From Liolophura sinensis (taxonomy: Eukaryota > Mollusca > Polyplacophora > Chitonida > Chitonidae), in contig NC_088295.1 of the NCBI RefSeq assembly GCF_032854445.1, forward strand, positions 94,421,805 through 94,485,804: a stretch of 64,000 bases of DNA. Direction: 5' to 3'. Below are positions 24,501-33,695 of this stretch, in pieces. The number at the start of each line of letters is the position of its first letter. Positions within the stretch are counted from its first letter, which is position 1. The notes beneath the pieces were generated by a model, which did no database searches, was not told the DNA's origin, and saw nothing but the letters and a program-made list of their open reading frames with translations. The position numbers were made by a program, and so were the translations under genes.

Positions 24501-27500
24501 CAGCAACAGTTAAGACTTTTTTGCCCTCTGTCAGCAAAAATTACACCATGAACAGGTATAACAGAAATGTGGAAATTTTGAGCCCTGTAGTTGTTAGTTG
24601 TCACTATAAACACACTCTGAATCATCATACGCTGGTAATTTGCAAGTAAGCATTTTTCAGGATGCTAAGTACAGGAAGAGCTCTGCATGCATATTAACGG
24701 ATATTTGACATGCCACTGATATTTGACATGCCACTGATATTTGACATGCCACTGATATTTGACATGCCACGGATATTTGACATGCCACTGATATTTGACA
24801 TGCCACTGGGTACTGGGTGATCACGTTCATGCTCATCTATTTCCAGAGAGATTTCTCACGCATTCCCTTTCATCATAAAATGGCCATCATAAAACAATCA
24901 AGGTGTACCTTTTGTGAAGTAAGCCTGTATGTACTAAATTTATTATGATTAAAACTGAGGAAAACATGAACTGTTGGTGGTAGGAGCATAGAGTGAGTGA
25001 GTGAGTGCTTGGGGTTTAACCTTGTACTTAACAATTTCTGTCATATGATGATGAAGGAGTCCTTAGAGTGCATGTAATGTGCCTCCTTGTAGCAGGACGC
25101 ATTTCCACCACTCTATTATCTAGTGCTGCTTCTAGTAAGCCGTCCCACCCGAGCCATTATACTGACATGGGTCAAACCAGTCGTTGCACTATCCCCTTAA
25201 TACTAAACACCAAGTGAGGAAGTTACGACTTCCTCTTTTAAGGTTTTAGGCGTGACTTGACCCATGATTGACCCTGGATCTACTGCTATCGAAGCGGGGT
25301 AATCTGGTTCCACTGAAAAAACACAGCATGGACAACAGAAACCAGTACAGCACCATGAATGTATGTGGGGCAATCTGGCTCCACTGAAAAACCACAGCAT
25401 GGACAACAGAAACCAGTACAGCACCATGAATGTATGTGGGGCAATCTGGCTCCACTGAAAAACCACAGCATGGACAACAGAAACCAGTACAGCACCATGA
25501 ATGTATGTGGGGCAATCTCGTTCCACTGCAAAACCACAGCATGGACAACAGAAACCAGTACAGCACCATGAATGTATGTGGGGCAATCTAGCTCCACTGA
25601 AAAACCACAGCATGGACAACAGAAACCAGTATAGCACCATGAATGTATGTAGGGCAATCTCGTTCCACTGCAAAACCACAGCATGGACAACAGAAAATCA
25701 GTACAGCACCATGAATGTGTGTAAGGAAATTTGGTTCTATTGGCACAGCTAACAGAAAACCGCAGGACACACTAGAATGCTGATCTAGTTTGTTAAAAAA
25801 TGGGAATGATGGCTTGAGTGTTCACCTGGACTAGTGGCTTATCTGACATCCACATACAGTAGTGTAGCCCCTTCCAGATCTTCAGTAAGTCCTCGTCTGA
25901 CAGGTCACCTGTAACACCAAGAATGCAGTGAAGCGAGTTACAAAAACAACAAGCATTAGTATTTACTAACCTGAGGAAACCATTCAGAAACTGGAGGAAA
26001 CCATTTAAAAACCTGAGAGAACCATTTGAAAACTTGTGGAACCATTCAGAAACTGGGTTAAATTATGAAGAATCCAGAGAAGACATCCACAAGTTTGACA
26101 GTTATTAGGTTTGTGGGTAGAGGAGACTATTCAGTAAGGATACCAACTCACCTGATGCACATGCTATTAAATCCGTAAACAAGTGGAAGTTATTCGACCT
26201 GGCATGTGGCCTTTGACTTTGTAACTGATTTCCTACATCACGACTTTTTGGCCAGGTGAAAACCCTTGACTCTCAGTTCATTTAGCTCAGCAATACCAAC
26301 AAAAGCCTTGTGGTAAGTTTCAGCTGCTATCATTTAGGATGGCAGCATTATGAGGAAGTTTCTTATTTAAAGAATTGGTCGTTTCTTTATGCTTTTATCC
26401 AAGCACAGCTTAGTGCCACATGTTCTGCACCACTAAAAGCGAATCGAGAAGATTTGGCAAAGCATAGCTTGAATTTATGGTTAAATAAACGACATTTAGA
26501 GTCAACTGAACTACGACTTACATGGTATGTGTCCAATTCCAGCCAAACAGTTATTAATTTGGTAGGAATTCCAACTTAAATGGTGCACACCCTCCTGCAT
26601 CTGACGCTAGTTCAATGGTAAGCTACCTGGCAGGTAAGTCTCCCTCTCATGTGATCTTTGCCTTTGTAATTGACTGACTACGTCACAGCTGTTTGGCCAG
26701 GTGAAAACCCTTGACCATCGTTCAACTCCCAATTCATTTAGCCCAGCGATAAAGACAAAACCCTGCGGTAAGTTTTGGCTGCTCTTGCTTAGCATTATGA
26801 TTTTCTTATTCAAACAAAGATTGTTTCTGTGTCTTTTTATCCATCCGGAGCCGAGCCCCTTGTGTGACGGTAGCATAGATTTTGCTTGGATATTCGTCCA
26901 GTCTACAACCCAGACGAAATCTCCACCACCTGTGATTTTTCACACATGTGCATTGTGAAAAATAGCAGTGGGGGGAGTCTCACTTTCATTCATGGACTTT
27001 CCAAGAAATGTGGCACACCTCTGATTTCAGAAAGAGCAGATGTGGCAACGTTTTACCTTTATGGTAAAATAATGAACATTTAGAGCGAAATGGACTATGA
27101 ACTATGTGGTAAGTCCCATATTCGACATATCCAGACCATCATTTTTTAATTTGCACCTTATTTTGTTTACAATTTTGTATCCCTCAATTTGGTCCTTGCG
27201 TTGGTCACAACTGGAATGTCTACATTCACTAACTTCAGTGAGAAAACCATTCAAAAACCTGAGAAAATCATTCAGAGAGTGGGTTTAATCATAAGAAAAC
27301 CAGTGGAGATATCCACAACTTCTTTGTACCATCATAAACCTTGTGATGGCCGAACCAGCAAACAACGTGGTCTGTGTTACACGGTGTTCACTTTCCGTAA
27401 TTATCAACAACAACACGGTAATTGGAAATTCCACCAATACACTTTTCCCTTGCCCTCTTACCCCTTGTAGGCACTGCTTTAAGTTGTAACCATTTTCGTA

Positions 27501-27588
27501 GCCTCTTCACTGCCTTGTCACGGGTCTTCTTTTCGTTTCCAGCAAGTCTTTGAGCAAAGTGTACTTCTGCTGCCACTACAGTCGCCAT
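15348..27588 (-). CDS. RRP1: Ribosomal RNA processing protein 1 (RRP1/Nop52 family), 11 exons
   Basis: Nucleolar protein needed for pre-rRNA processing in large-subunit assembly. Joined CDS: 27588-27462, 25908-25826, 23378-23232, 23027-22830, 22356-22292, 20301-20178, 19986-19889, 17607-17426, 16977-16322, 15887-15812, 15505-15348. This gives 1914 bp and 637 residues; every junction is AG/GT and all phases match. Residues ~7-240 form the Nop52 domain, with hallmarks [58 protein letters not shown] and LFEEAKAK. Residues ~330-560 are acidic and lysine-rich with basic clusters ([16 protein letters not shown]) suited to nucleolar targeting. The C-terminus carries RVSF (574-577) and SILK (608-611) PP1-docking motifs and ends RRLRASDFF, as in vertebrate RRP1B (ends AMDFF). 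Family assignment is firm; RRP1 versus RRP1B is not separable because that duplication is probably vertebrate-specific. Two minisatellites cover the acceptors of exons 6 and 8. Confidence 0.95.
15812..15887 (-). CDS. RRP1: RRP1 exon 10 (RVxF PP1-docking motif)
   Basis: Acceptor ACTTTGCAG, donor ACAAG|GTAAGC; residues 561-585. [14 protein letters not shown] corresponds to KVTFGLNRNMT in human RRP1B. RVSF fits the RVxF docking consensus of protein phosphatase 1. Confidence 0.9.
16322..16977 (-). CDS. RRP1: RRP1 exon 9 (acidic/lysine-rich region)
   Basis: Acceptor TTTTCTAG, donor AAGATG|GTAGGT; residues 342-560. A split ATG codon joins it to exon 8. Alternating acidic and lysine blocks suggest disorder and nucleolar localisation. 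[14 protein letters not shown] and [13 protein letters not shown] near its end recall conserved motifs of RRP1B. Confidence 0.92.
17426..17607 (-). CDS. RRP1: RRP1 exon 8 (3'-most copy of a repeated acceptor)
   Basis: Acceptor TGTTGGCAG|GCTGCAG, donor AGCTCA|GTGAGT; residues 281-341. [13 protein letters not shown] aligns with human KLQDLAGGIFPED, and the downstream KRRKREKL stretch is basic. This is the only copy that continues past GACATCAGC into unique coding sequence; ten further copies of the acceptor plus the first ~90 bp lie upstream. I use the 3'-most acceptor as the minimal model, but six more acceptors would also preserve the frame. Confidence 0.85.
17517..18857 (-). repeat. 123-bp minisatellite spanning the exon 8 acceptor of RRP1
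   Basis: Eleven copies of a 123-bp unit, counted by the acceptor motif at about 17600, 17723 and onward to 18830. On the gene strand each copy contains GTGTGTAAATGTGTTGGCAG, then the first ~90 bp of exon 8 to GACATCAGC, then jumps back to intron sequence (TTTTATAGTTATGTGTG). The intron-most copy joins unique intron DNA at AAAGTCAGTGTGTGT. Copies appear identical apart from one near 18454, which lacks 2 bp. The unit is 41 codons and is open on the gene strand, giving a long repeat ORF. Long plus-strand ORFs here are antisense shadows. Confidence 0.97.
18858..19011. other. RRP1 intron 7, unique segment
   Basis: Short AT-rich spacer between two minisatellites within the intron; nothing else seen. 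Confidence 0.6.
19012..19462. repeat. 28-bp minisatellite in RRP1 intron 7
   Basis: About 16 copies of a 28-bp unit, CTGCCTGACTGAAGGATACA followed by CCCACTGG. Variants replace GGCTG with GGGCGC or GGGCAC in some copies, and CCACT with CCAGT in two adjacent copies. Overlapping minus-strand ORFs of ~155-205 codons are repeat artefacts. Confidence 0.96.
19740..19806. repeat. 20-bp repeat, three copies
   Basis: CTGTCCCTGCACACTAATAT in three tandem copies (first with CTGTTT), in RRP1 intron 7. Confidence 0.9.
19889..19986 (-). CDS. RRP1: RRP1 exon 7
   Basis: Acceptor CTTGTTAACAG, donor AATAG|GTAATG; residues 249-280 plus two bases. [20 protein letters not shown] corresponds to ANRLFEMASRQSTPSQNRKR of human RRP1. 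Confidence 0.93.
20178..20301 (-). CDS. RRP1: RRP1 exon 6 (last exon of the Nop52 core)
   Basis: Acceptor TTGTTTACAG|TCAAAC, donor GAG|GTAGGT. Encodes residues 207-248, starting with a split serine codon and running through [20 protein letters not shown] into an acidic DDADEDTAP segment. Its acceptor and first ~30 bp are the source sequence of the 44-bp minisatellite immediately upstream in the gene (20280-21404), so about 25 near-identical acceptors precede the true one. Confidence 0.92.
20280..21404 (-). repeat. 44-bp minisatellite spanning the exon 6 acceptor of RRP1
   Basis: About 25 copies of a 44-bp unit (plus strand: CAGTACCACAGTTTGACTGT, then AAACAACAGGTGGGTGATAATGTA). Read on the gene strand each copy is CACCTGTTGTTTACAG|TCAAACTGTGGTACTGTACATTATCACC, that is, the exon 6 acceptor with the first ~30 bp of exon 6. 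The true exon differs by a few bases (TCAAACTCTGGTACGGTAC). ORFs of ~150-168 codons in all minus frames follow from few stops in the unit. Confidence 0.96.
21405..21654 (-). mobile_element. Full-length tRNA-derived SINE, family A
   Basis: On the minus strand: an A-box-like TGGCTCAGTTG, 50-60 bp later a B-box-like GAGTTCAAGTCC, a central body (GGTTTCCTCCCACCATAATG), and a tail ending GAATATTCTTGAGTACGGCG...ACACCAATCAAATAAATAAA. It is inserted within the 44-bp minisatellite, flanked by imperfect TTTGACTGTA / TCTGACTGTA, which may be the target duplication or simply repeat sequence. I know similar elements from mollusc genomes but cannot assign a named family. Confidence 0.85.
21655..21879 (-). 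repeat. 44-bp minisatellite, continuation beyond the SINE
   Basis: About five more diverged copies of the exon 6 acceptor unit resume immediately after the SINE, showing that the element landed in an existing array. Confidence 0.85.
21880..22104 (-). mobile_element. SINE family A, second copy
   Basis: Diverged copy in the same orientation as the one at 21405, with the tail TTTATTTGACTGGTGTTTAA, CTCAAGAATATGTCACTTAT and a head ending GTGGCCAAGTGGTTAGCATG on the minus strand. A scrap of the 44-bp repeat (AACTGTAAACAGG) follows it. Confidence 0.8.
22292..22356 (-). CDS. RRP1: RRP1 exon 5
   Basis: Acceptor TTTCTTACAG, donor AAAGAG|GTAAGT; residues 186-206 plus two bases. Encodes [20 protein letters not shown], corresponding to LTADQNLKFIDPFCRIAA in human RRP1. 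Confidence 0.9.
22830..23027 (-). CDS. RRP1: RRP1 exon 4
   Basis: Acceptor TCCCTTGCAG, donor GCTCAG|GTGAGC; 66 codons (120-185). Contains the helical repeat segment ending in [14 protein letters not shown], aligned with human IFLEELTKVGAEE. Confidence 0.95.
23232..23378 (-). CDS. RRP1: RRP1 exon 3
   Basis: Acceptor TTTCTACAG, donor ATGATG|GTGAGT; exactly 49 codons (71-119). Contains [20 protein letters not shown], matching the family's REWTGIDRLRLDKF signature. Confidence 0.95.
23455..23600 (-). mobile_element. SINE family A fragment in RRP1 intron 2
   Basis: TTTATTTATTTGATTTGTTTTTTTACGCCGTACTGAAGAATATTTCCC and the GACGGCGGCTAGCATTATG body; head missing. Confidence 0.8.
23601..24692. other. 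RRP1 intron 2, unique sequence
   Basis: No exon, repeat or RNA gene recognised. Confidence 0.5.
24693..24808. repeat. 18-bp repeat, six copies
   Basis: Tandem GATATTTGACATGCCACT in RRP1 intron 2. Confidence 0.92.
24993..25300 (-). mobile_element. SINE family B, near full length
   Basis: On the plus strand it begins GTGAGTGAGTGCTTGGGGTTTAAC, continues ATGATGAAGGAGTCCTTAGAG and TCTAGTGCTGCTTC, and ends in GAGGAAGTTACGACTTCCTC...GGCGTGACTTGACCC. Read on the minus strand this is a SINE ending in AAGTACAAGGTTAAACCCC(A)AGCACTCACTCAC. Its head abuts the 71-bp minisatellite. Confidence 0.8.
25301..25740. repeat. 71-bp minisatellite in RRP1 intron 2
   Basis: About six copies of a 71-bp unit containing ATGTATGTGGGGCAATCT, CCACTGAAAAACCACAGCAT and GGACAACAGAAACCAGTA. 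Two alternating variants (GGCTCCACTGAAAA and CGTTCCACTGCAAA) are interspersed. ORFs on both strands are artefacts. Confidence 0.95.
25826..25908 (-). CDS. RRP1: RRP1 exon 2
   Basis: Acceptor TGTTACAG, donor CCAG|GTGAAC. Residues 43-70 include [16 protein letters not shown], the most conserved stretch of the family. Joins exon 1 through a split glycine codon and ends in phase 0. Confidence 0.95.
25909..27461 (-). other. RRP1 intron 1 with diverged internal duplication
   Basis: Holds two related segments: TTTGGCCAGGTGAAAACCCTTGAC near 26250 and 26690, each followed by similar text down to GTGGTAAGTTT / GCGGTAAGTTTT and later CATTTAGAG...ACTACGAC / GGACTATGAAC. A degenerate ~23-bp repeat built on GAAACCATTCAGAAAC occurs at 25975-26060 and again near 27240-27300. 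No exon recognised. Confidence 0.55.
27462..27588 (-). CDS. RRP1: RRP1 exon 1 (start codon)
   Basis: Encodes residues 1-42 plus one base. The ATG at 27588 is chosen because the family motif AQRLAGNE lies 11 residues downstream, as in the human protein. Ends ACAAGGG|GTAAGA, phase 1. Confidence 0.93.
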
Positions 27589-27867
27589 CTTCTAGATGCA
27601 ACCATGTGCGCGAGGAAGATCTATCACAAGGGGGATTACTCTCAATTACGCTTGAAGATATGGTTCAGGGCACACGTTTCGTCTTTGAGGTTCGTCTTTC
27701 GTGGTTTCAGCCACTATATCACAGGTTTCAGCAAATGAATCCTGCAACACCGTAGGTGTACACGGAGTGGCATATTTTTGCTGCTTTTCGAGGAAAATTC
27801 TTACCTATTTAGAGCTTCATTTATTTCAGTTTATTTATTAATGGTGAGATGTAATTCTAAGATTGCA
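27589..27867. other. Upstream region of RRP1
   Basis: Directly 5' of the RRP1 start. No TATA box or obvious promoter element was recognised; a promoter is expected here only by position. Confidence 0.35.
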
Positions 27868-28090
27868 TAAAAGTGAGTGAGAGTCCTTAGGTTTAAACGT
27901 CGTACTTAATTTTTCATTCACATGACGACGAAGGAGTCCTTAGAGTGCATGTACGTGTAATGCGCCTCCTTGTTGCAGGACGGATTTCCACCGCTCTTTT
28001 ATCTAGTGCTGCTTCACTGAGACGACTTACCGAAGGGAAGTAAGGCGCCCCATCCGAGCCATTATACTGATTCGGATCAACCAGTCATGG
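27868..28090 (-). mobile_element. SINE family B fragment
   Basis: AGTGAGTGAGAGTCCTTAGG, CATGACGACGAAGGAGTCC, GCCTCCTTGTTGCAGGACGG, TCTAGTGCTGCTTCACTGAG and CCGAGCCATTATACTGATTC, as in the 24993 copy but without the tRNA-like head. Confidence 0.8.
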
Positions 28091-28093
28091 CAG

Positions 28094-28395
28094 GTCTTGT
28101 ATTGCTAACATCACTGGGTATTGCTAACATCACAGAGTCTTGCTAAGATCACAGAGTATTGCTAACATCATGTAAAGGTTAATTTGATGCCACAAGTAGG
28201 CCTAAGTTGAATCAATTCTCCGCGTTCTCTATGTGTTCCGGATCATCCACAAAGTATTGTTACAATAAGATGCCCATATGACCGTTTTCCAAAATGCCCG
28301 TGTGCCCATCATCGAACATGCCCTTGTGCCCATTATCCAAAATGCCCGTGTGCCCATTGTCCAAAATGCCCGTGTGCCCGTTTTCCAAATCTGTC
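28094..28395. repeat. Short degenerate repeats (~20 bp and ~24 bp)
   Basis: TATTGCTAACATCAC-type units at 28098-28165, then five ~24-bp units AAAATGCCCGTGTGCCCATT at 28268-28395. Confidence 0.8.
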
Positions 28396-29379
28396 ACGTT
28401 ACTTCAACAGATGCAGGCTACCGGTACGCTCTATAGATCTACTGTGGCGATATAGGCCAGGATGTATTCATGTTATAGCCTACAGTTGACCAGTAACTGT
28501 CGCTAGTACATGCCTTATGTATACCGTCCAGGAATTACTGTGTGGACTAGGTTTGTGTAAATCTAGGTCAAATCCAGCTTCTCTGGGTTCAGCTGGGTCT
28601 TTATGCCACCTTTTTCTTTCTTTCTTTTTTTTGTTTGTTTTTTTTTTTTTTGTTTTTTTTTTTTGTTTTTTGTTTTTTTCCTAATATTTAGCAAGGTTAC
28701 AGGTGCGAGGCGCGGTAACGTCTCTTCCCTCACAAAGAGACTGCCAACACATAAAGTGATATATTTTAAATTATGATGTGAATCCTAATTGTAGCGTATA
28801 TGAAAATACACCCAATTACACCTAATTGTTCGGGCGTATATTACCTTTCACTCGAAATCTTTTATCTCTTAATGAAAGGTCTTTGTCACATGCGTTAAGA
28901 CGATTTCTTTAGTGAACTGTAGATACTGGGCGTTATACTCAGGGTCGCTGCTTTAATCCTCGTAATTTTACAATCCACCCAGTTCCGGTATTTATTACTT
29001 AGGACGAACACAAGTAGTTAACTGGGCCTTCGAACAGCTTAAGGCCAAAGTTATAGCTCAGTGGTCTCGTCACACACCCTTGTCTGCTTACACCGCCTAC
29101 GCCATTAATAAACCATCACATGGCTGCTGAGACGACTAGCCGCCCATTGGGAGCAACATTAGCGCTGTGTGTTTAACGAAGAGGTATCGCCGGAGGCAAC
29201 TAAAGAACCCTTTCCCACAATTTTATTTATATATAACTTTTGATGGAGCGCAAATTGTGCCTGATATGTTTCTTTTATTCAGCAATTTACACCCTCTATT
29301 GACTGTTTCACTTCATGAAACGTCAAGTGGCTTTTAAAAATTGTGATTTACGGGTATTTCTAATTTCACCCACTGGCCT
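28396..29379. other. Intergenic sequence with a long T-rich tract
   Basis: Unique DNA apart from a T/G homopolymer-rich tract at about 28610-28680. TAGCTCAGTGG near 29054 resembles a pol III A box, with no B box downstream. Confidence 0.5.
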
Positions 29380-29640
29380 ACACTACTCATCCATCCGTCT
29401 ATACCATTCACCAACCCATCTATACCAATCACCTACTCGTCTACACCAGTCACCCACCCGTCTACACCATTGACCCACTCATCTACACCAGTCACCCACC
29501 CATTTACACCAATCACCCACTCGTCTACACCAATTAACCACTCGTCTATGTCAATCACCCACTGGTTTACAACAATCACTAACTCGTCTACACCAACCAA
29601 ACACTCGTCTACCCCAACCCAGGCCTCAAAACAGGCATTT
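29380..29640. repeat. 21-bp degenerate minisatellite
   Basis: About 12 copies based on CGTCTACACCAGTCACCCAC. Because 21 is seven codons, ORFs run on both strands; no gene is supported. Confidence 0.85.
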
Positions 29641-31833
29641 GTACAACAACAGTCACCCAAAATGGACGTTGCAGGTCAATAACTAATAAATAACTAATGA
29701 ATTATAAAATAAAGATGGATTCATGCGAAGAGAAGCAGTGAACAGTTTGTAATGATGACGGAAAGACGCAAGGAATGTTCTGTGCGAATGAATGAAATCA
29801 GTATCCAAATCATGTACCATGCCAGTGTATGTTGTCGATAATCCAAATCTCTATCTCATTTGGGCTTTGATGGCAATTTTTCATATATTCAACGTGGCAA
29901 TCTTATTCAGTAGGACGACTATACTACCCCTACCCTTTAGAGGCAAGAGGAATTAGACGCAGTTATGAAGTAGCAGGTATTCTGGACGCTCTGGTCACAT
30001 TTACTTACTACAGAATTATGTTCATTGAAATACATATGTAAACATCATCTGGTGTAATGTTCATTGTTATTTTTTTGTGTTATTAACAGAACATGAGGTA
30101 GGATGTCACACACACTATGAGTCTTCCTCGCGTGTATGTATCCGCGCATGCAACCTGCTTTACATTACGCATGTAGACACACAGGCAAAACAAAACAAAT
30201 TTCAAATTCACACGAAAATGACTCACTTCAAGGTTTGTTAGGTGTTTTTACGTCGTATCGCTTGTACGACTCTGGTATGCAGTCTCTGTATATACCCGCG
30301 TCATTGACTTTGATTTAAGACGCAATTCAGAGAGAGATATACTGAAACAGCTGTTTGTATAAATTTAAATATAAAAAAAAATGAAAAGGCACTAAATCAA
30401 CACACATATAGGAATTCATCATGTAGGCTACACCAAGACACGGTGTTATACACAAATTTGTACATGCAGGTTTTTCCCGTTTCATCTATCCTTTGATATG
30501 TGGCGGCAAATACATTTTTAGACATAAAATGAATAATATAAAACAAATGTAGATATACAAAGAACTATTGTGTAACAATGTCGAGTTGATACCTTATTAT
30601 AATCTGACATATTACTGACGGATGCTCTTCCCTGTCTGCGTTAACATGCGTTATCAACAATCTAACGCTGTTACATTCACATCATGCCAGAATACGAACA
30701 CGCGCGTAATACGTGTGTATGATACATCTCGTTCCATCCGTAGAGCTGTATGCATCACGCCTTCATCCTTCACTGGTTTGTCCCCGTCGGTCATATCGTT
30801 CTCCCGCTGAATGAAGGGTGGGTCTTTCGTGGGAGAGCTTAAGAAGCCCACAGTTCACGTAACAATATGGGGGAAAGGTTAATGTTGCATCTTCACAGGA
30901 AGTCGGTACCCCCCGGGATATGTGCGTATAACCCTCCCGCCGGGCTACATACACCTGGATCTTAAGCGGAAATAAACAACGCAAGTTCCCATTATTGCAC
31001 TGACTTGATACATCTTCACGTCATGCTAAAACAAATAAAACGGGAAAATCCTTTTGTGCTCCATGTGAAGGTGTCGGTCTATCTTACGGCAGTGTCTTCA
31101 GAGTTGTCAGTTGTGATGATATGATATCAACGAGAACACACACACAACTGTAAACAACTATCCCCAGGGCTTCTCTGCACGGCTTCCTCCCACAATAATA
31201 CTAGTAGCTGTCGTTAAAGTGAAATATCCTTGAGTACGACGTGAAACACCCATCAAATAAATAAATAAACAAATAAACAAATAACCGACCCCCTGGGTCG
31301 TATGAATCGACTTGAAAAAGGAACCATCCCGTGCCACTTTTAGAGGTTGAATAAAATGTATATGTTTTATATATTAGCTAGTACTTGCATTTATTTATAT
31401 TTATTATTTATTATTAAGTAATTGATTCGAGGCAAAAGGATGAAAATCTGTTTATTGGTTACAAAATAATATTTTCTGAAAACAGTAGCATGAATGTGTC
31501 CAGAGATAGATATGAAGACATTTTAACATGTGCTTTAACAAATTTTATGTTACCACATCGTTTATCTGACTTCGGCAATAATGTCATTCAGTTAAAAGGT
31601 ATGTTTCAACACTGTTATTACACGTACATCGTTTTTAAAGGTATGGTAAGGTGGGGAATCGGCCACAGTGCACCTGAAGATGTTAAACAAGTACATTGCG
31701 TTTAGCACAAATATATATATATATATATTTATTTGATTAAAGTTTCACCCCTAACTCAACAATTTAATGCAACTCTCAGCTATATTTATATATATTCCGG
31801 CTAAGAACAGGTTTATACTCCCGCTACTTATAG
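29641..31833. other. Intergenic AT-rich sequence
   Basis: No gene recognised in about 2.2 kb. Contains a SINE family A tail on the plus strand (31163-31285) and an (AT)n microsatellite near 31710. Confidence 0.5.
31163..31285 (+). mobile_element. SINE family A tail fragment
   Basis: GGCTTCCTCCCACAATAATA, then GTGAAATATCCTTGAGTACGACGTGAAACACCC and an (AAATAA/AAACAA)n end, in plus orientation. Confidence 0.8.
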
Positions 31834-32145
31834 TCCCGCTACATACAGCCTTAAAATCCAGCTACATACAGGGGGATGATTCCACTACATACAGCCTTAA
31901 AATCCAGCTACATACAGGGTGATGATTCCACTACATACAGCCTTAAAATCCAGCTACATACAGGGTGATGATTCCACTACATACAGCCTTAAAATCCAGC
32001 TACATACAGGGTGATGATTCCACTACATACAGCCTTAAAATCCAGCTACATACAGAGTGATGATTCCACTACATACAGCCTTAAAATCCAGCTACATACA
32101 GAGTGATGATTCCACTACATACAGCCTTAAAATCCAGCTACATGT
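31834..32145. repeat. 46-bp minisatellite
   Basis: About six and a half copies of CACTACATACAGCCTTAAAA TCCAGCTACATACAGGGTGATGATTC, with GAGTG for GGGTG in the later copies. Confidence 0.95.
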
Positions 32146-32645
32146 TACACATAGCGTGACAAGTTAATGATAAACGCACACGTGTTCACAAGCAGGATTC
32201 ACGTGTGATTTCGGTGTAGTTACCACTTGTTACGTATTACCATACCTTAGCAATTTTCGATTCTTATTCATGATAACGCTTATTTAATGCAAGATGGCCT
32301 ATAACTTAACTCACACAAAAGCATGCAGAAAAAAACCCTCAAAATAACACTAAGATTCGAAATCTTTTAAAAGGTACCACCTATTCTCCACAGTGATTTC
32401 CTAAGTTCACTGTACTATGGAATTTGCATTTTTGACAGAGAGTGCATTTCTGGCGGGTTATCGCTATAATCAACCATTTCTTTTCTGGCCGTGTAACTTT
32501 TATGGGCTTTTCCACATGTAAGTTTTATACTTCTGCGTCACATATTTACATAACCCAGCTGGAATTTTGAAAATTGCACTTTCTTATACACCCTACCGTA
32601 CTAGGTCCTTTAACCCTATCACTGCTGTATTTAGGAATACCGTAG
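32146..32645. other. Intergenic unique sequence
   Basis: Nothing recognised. Confidence 0.5.
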
Positions 32646-32647
32646 AC

Positions 32648-32769
32648 ATTAGTATAAATTGAATGCAGACATTCGTATAAACTGAATGCAGACATTAGTG
32701 TAAAATGAATGCAAACATTCATATAAACTGACATTTTGTGTACTTTAACAATAGTAAAAAATAGTTTTC
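32648..32769. repeat. 122-bp direct repeat, left copy
   Basis: ATTAGTATAAATTGAATGCA to AATAGTTTTC; recurs at 33302-33423 with one mismatch seen. The copies flank the 54-bp minisatellite. Confidence 0.92.
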
Positions 32770-32814
32770 CGGTGTCAGAGTACACAGTGTTATCTGCTTA
32801 ACAGTGTTATAACA

Positions 32815-33300
32815 AGCACCACAATTCTACATCAGATGTGTGGGTAGAGCGGAGCTCAAAGACGGGTTGGCACCAGAATTCTACATCAGATGTGTGGGTA
32901 GAGCGGAGCTCAAAGACGGGTTGGCACCACAATTCTACATCAGATGTGTGGGTAGGGCGGAGCTCAAAGACGGGTTGGCACCACAATTCTACATCAGATG
33001 TGTGGGTAGAGCGGAGCTCAAAGACGGGTTGGCACCACAATTCTACATCAGATGTGTGGGTAGAGCGGAGCTCAAAGACGGGTTGGCACCACAATTCTAC
33101 ATCAGATGTGTGGGTAGGGCGGAGCTCAAAGACGGGTTGGCACCACAATTCTACATCAGATGTGTGGGTAGAGCGGAGCTCAAAGACGGGTTGGCACCAC
33201 AATTCTACATCAGATGTGTGGGTAGAGCGGAGCTCAAAGACGGGTTGGCACCACAATCCTACATCAGATGTGTGGGTAGAGCGGAGCTCAAAGACGGGTA
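32815..33300. repeat. 54-bp minisatellite
   Basis: Nine copies of a 54-bp unit containing GATGTGTGGGTAGAGCGGAG, CTCAAAGACGGGTTGGCACC and ACAATTCTACATCA; variants GGTAGGG in two copies. As 54 is 18 codons and the unit lacks stops, ORFs of 157-193 codons exist in several frames. Confidence 0.96.
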
Positions 33301-33301
33301 T

Positions 33302-33423
33302 ATTAGTATAAATTGAATGCAGACATTCGTATAAACTGAATGCAGACATTAGTGTAAAATGAATGCAAACATTCATATAAACTGACATTTTGTGTACTTT
33401 AACAATAGTACAAAATAGTTTTC
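33302..33423. repeat. 122-bp direct repeat, right copy
   Basis: Matches 32648-32769. It is followed directly by a single 54-bp-type monomer (GATGTGTGGGTAGAGCGGAG) that runs into a SINE. Confidence 0.92.
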
Positions 33424-33456
33424 AGATGTGTGGGTAGAGCGGAGCTCAAAGACGGG

Positions 33457-33695
33457 TTGGCTCATACAAAAAAAAACTTTTAAAATGGTACTAGTTGCTG
33501 CCTCGCCTGGTGCTCAACACTAAGAGGCTAGAGCAATTATACAGGACTGGTTGGCGCGGTGTGAACACAAGGTGATTGGGAGGAGTGTAATATCTTCAGT
33601 ATATAAGACACAGTATATGTACACACACCTAATTACTTCTCGTCGTCATATAACTGAATAATTGTTAAGTAGGACGTAAAATCCACAGCGTTCAT
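33457..33695 (+). mobile_element. SINE family B fragment (plus orientation)
   Basis: GGCTCATACAAA, AAAATGGTACTAGTTGCTGC, CTGGTGCTCAACACTAAGAG and the tail CTCGTCGTCATATAACTGAA...TTGTTAAGTAGGACGTAAAA. Confidence 0.75.

Noticed and set aside
29045-29120. tRNA or SINE head suggested by TAGCTCAGTGG
   Set aside because: No B box follows within 60 bp and no cloverleaf can be formed.
32807-33388. ORFs of 157-193 codons with 18-residue periodicity
   Set aside because: Product of a 54-bp unit divisible by three; open in several frames on both strands.
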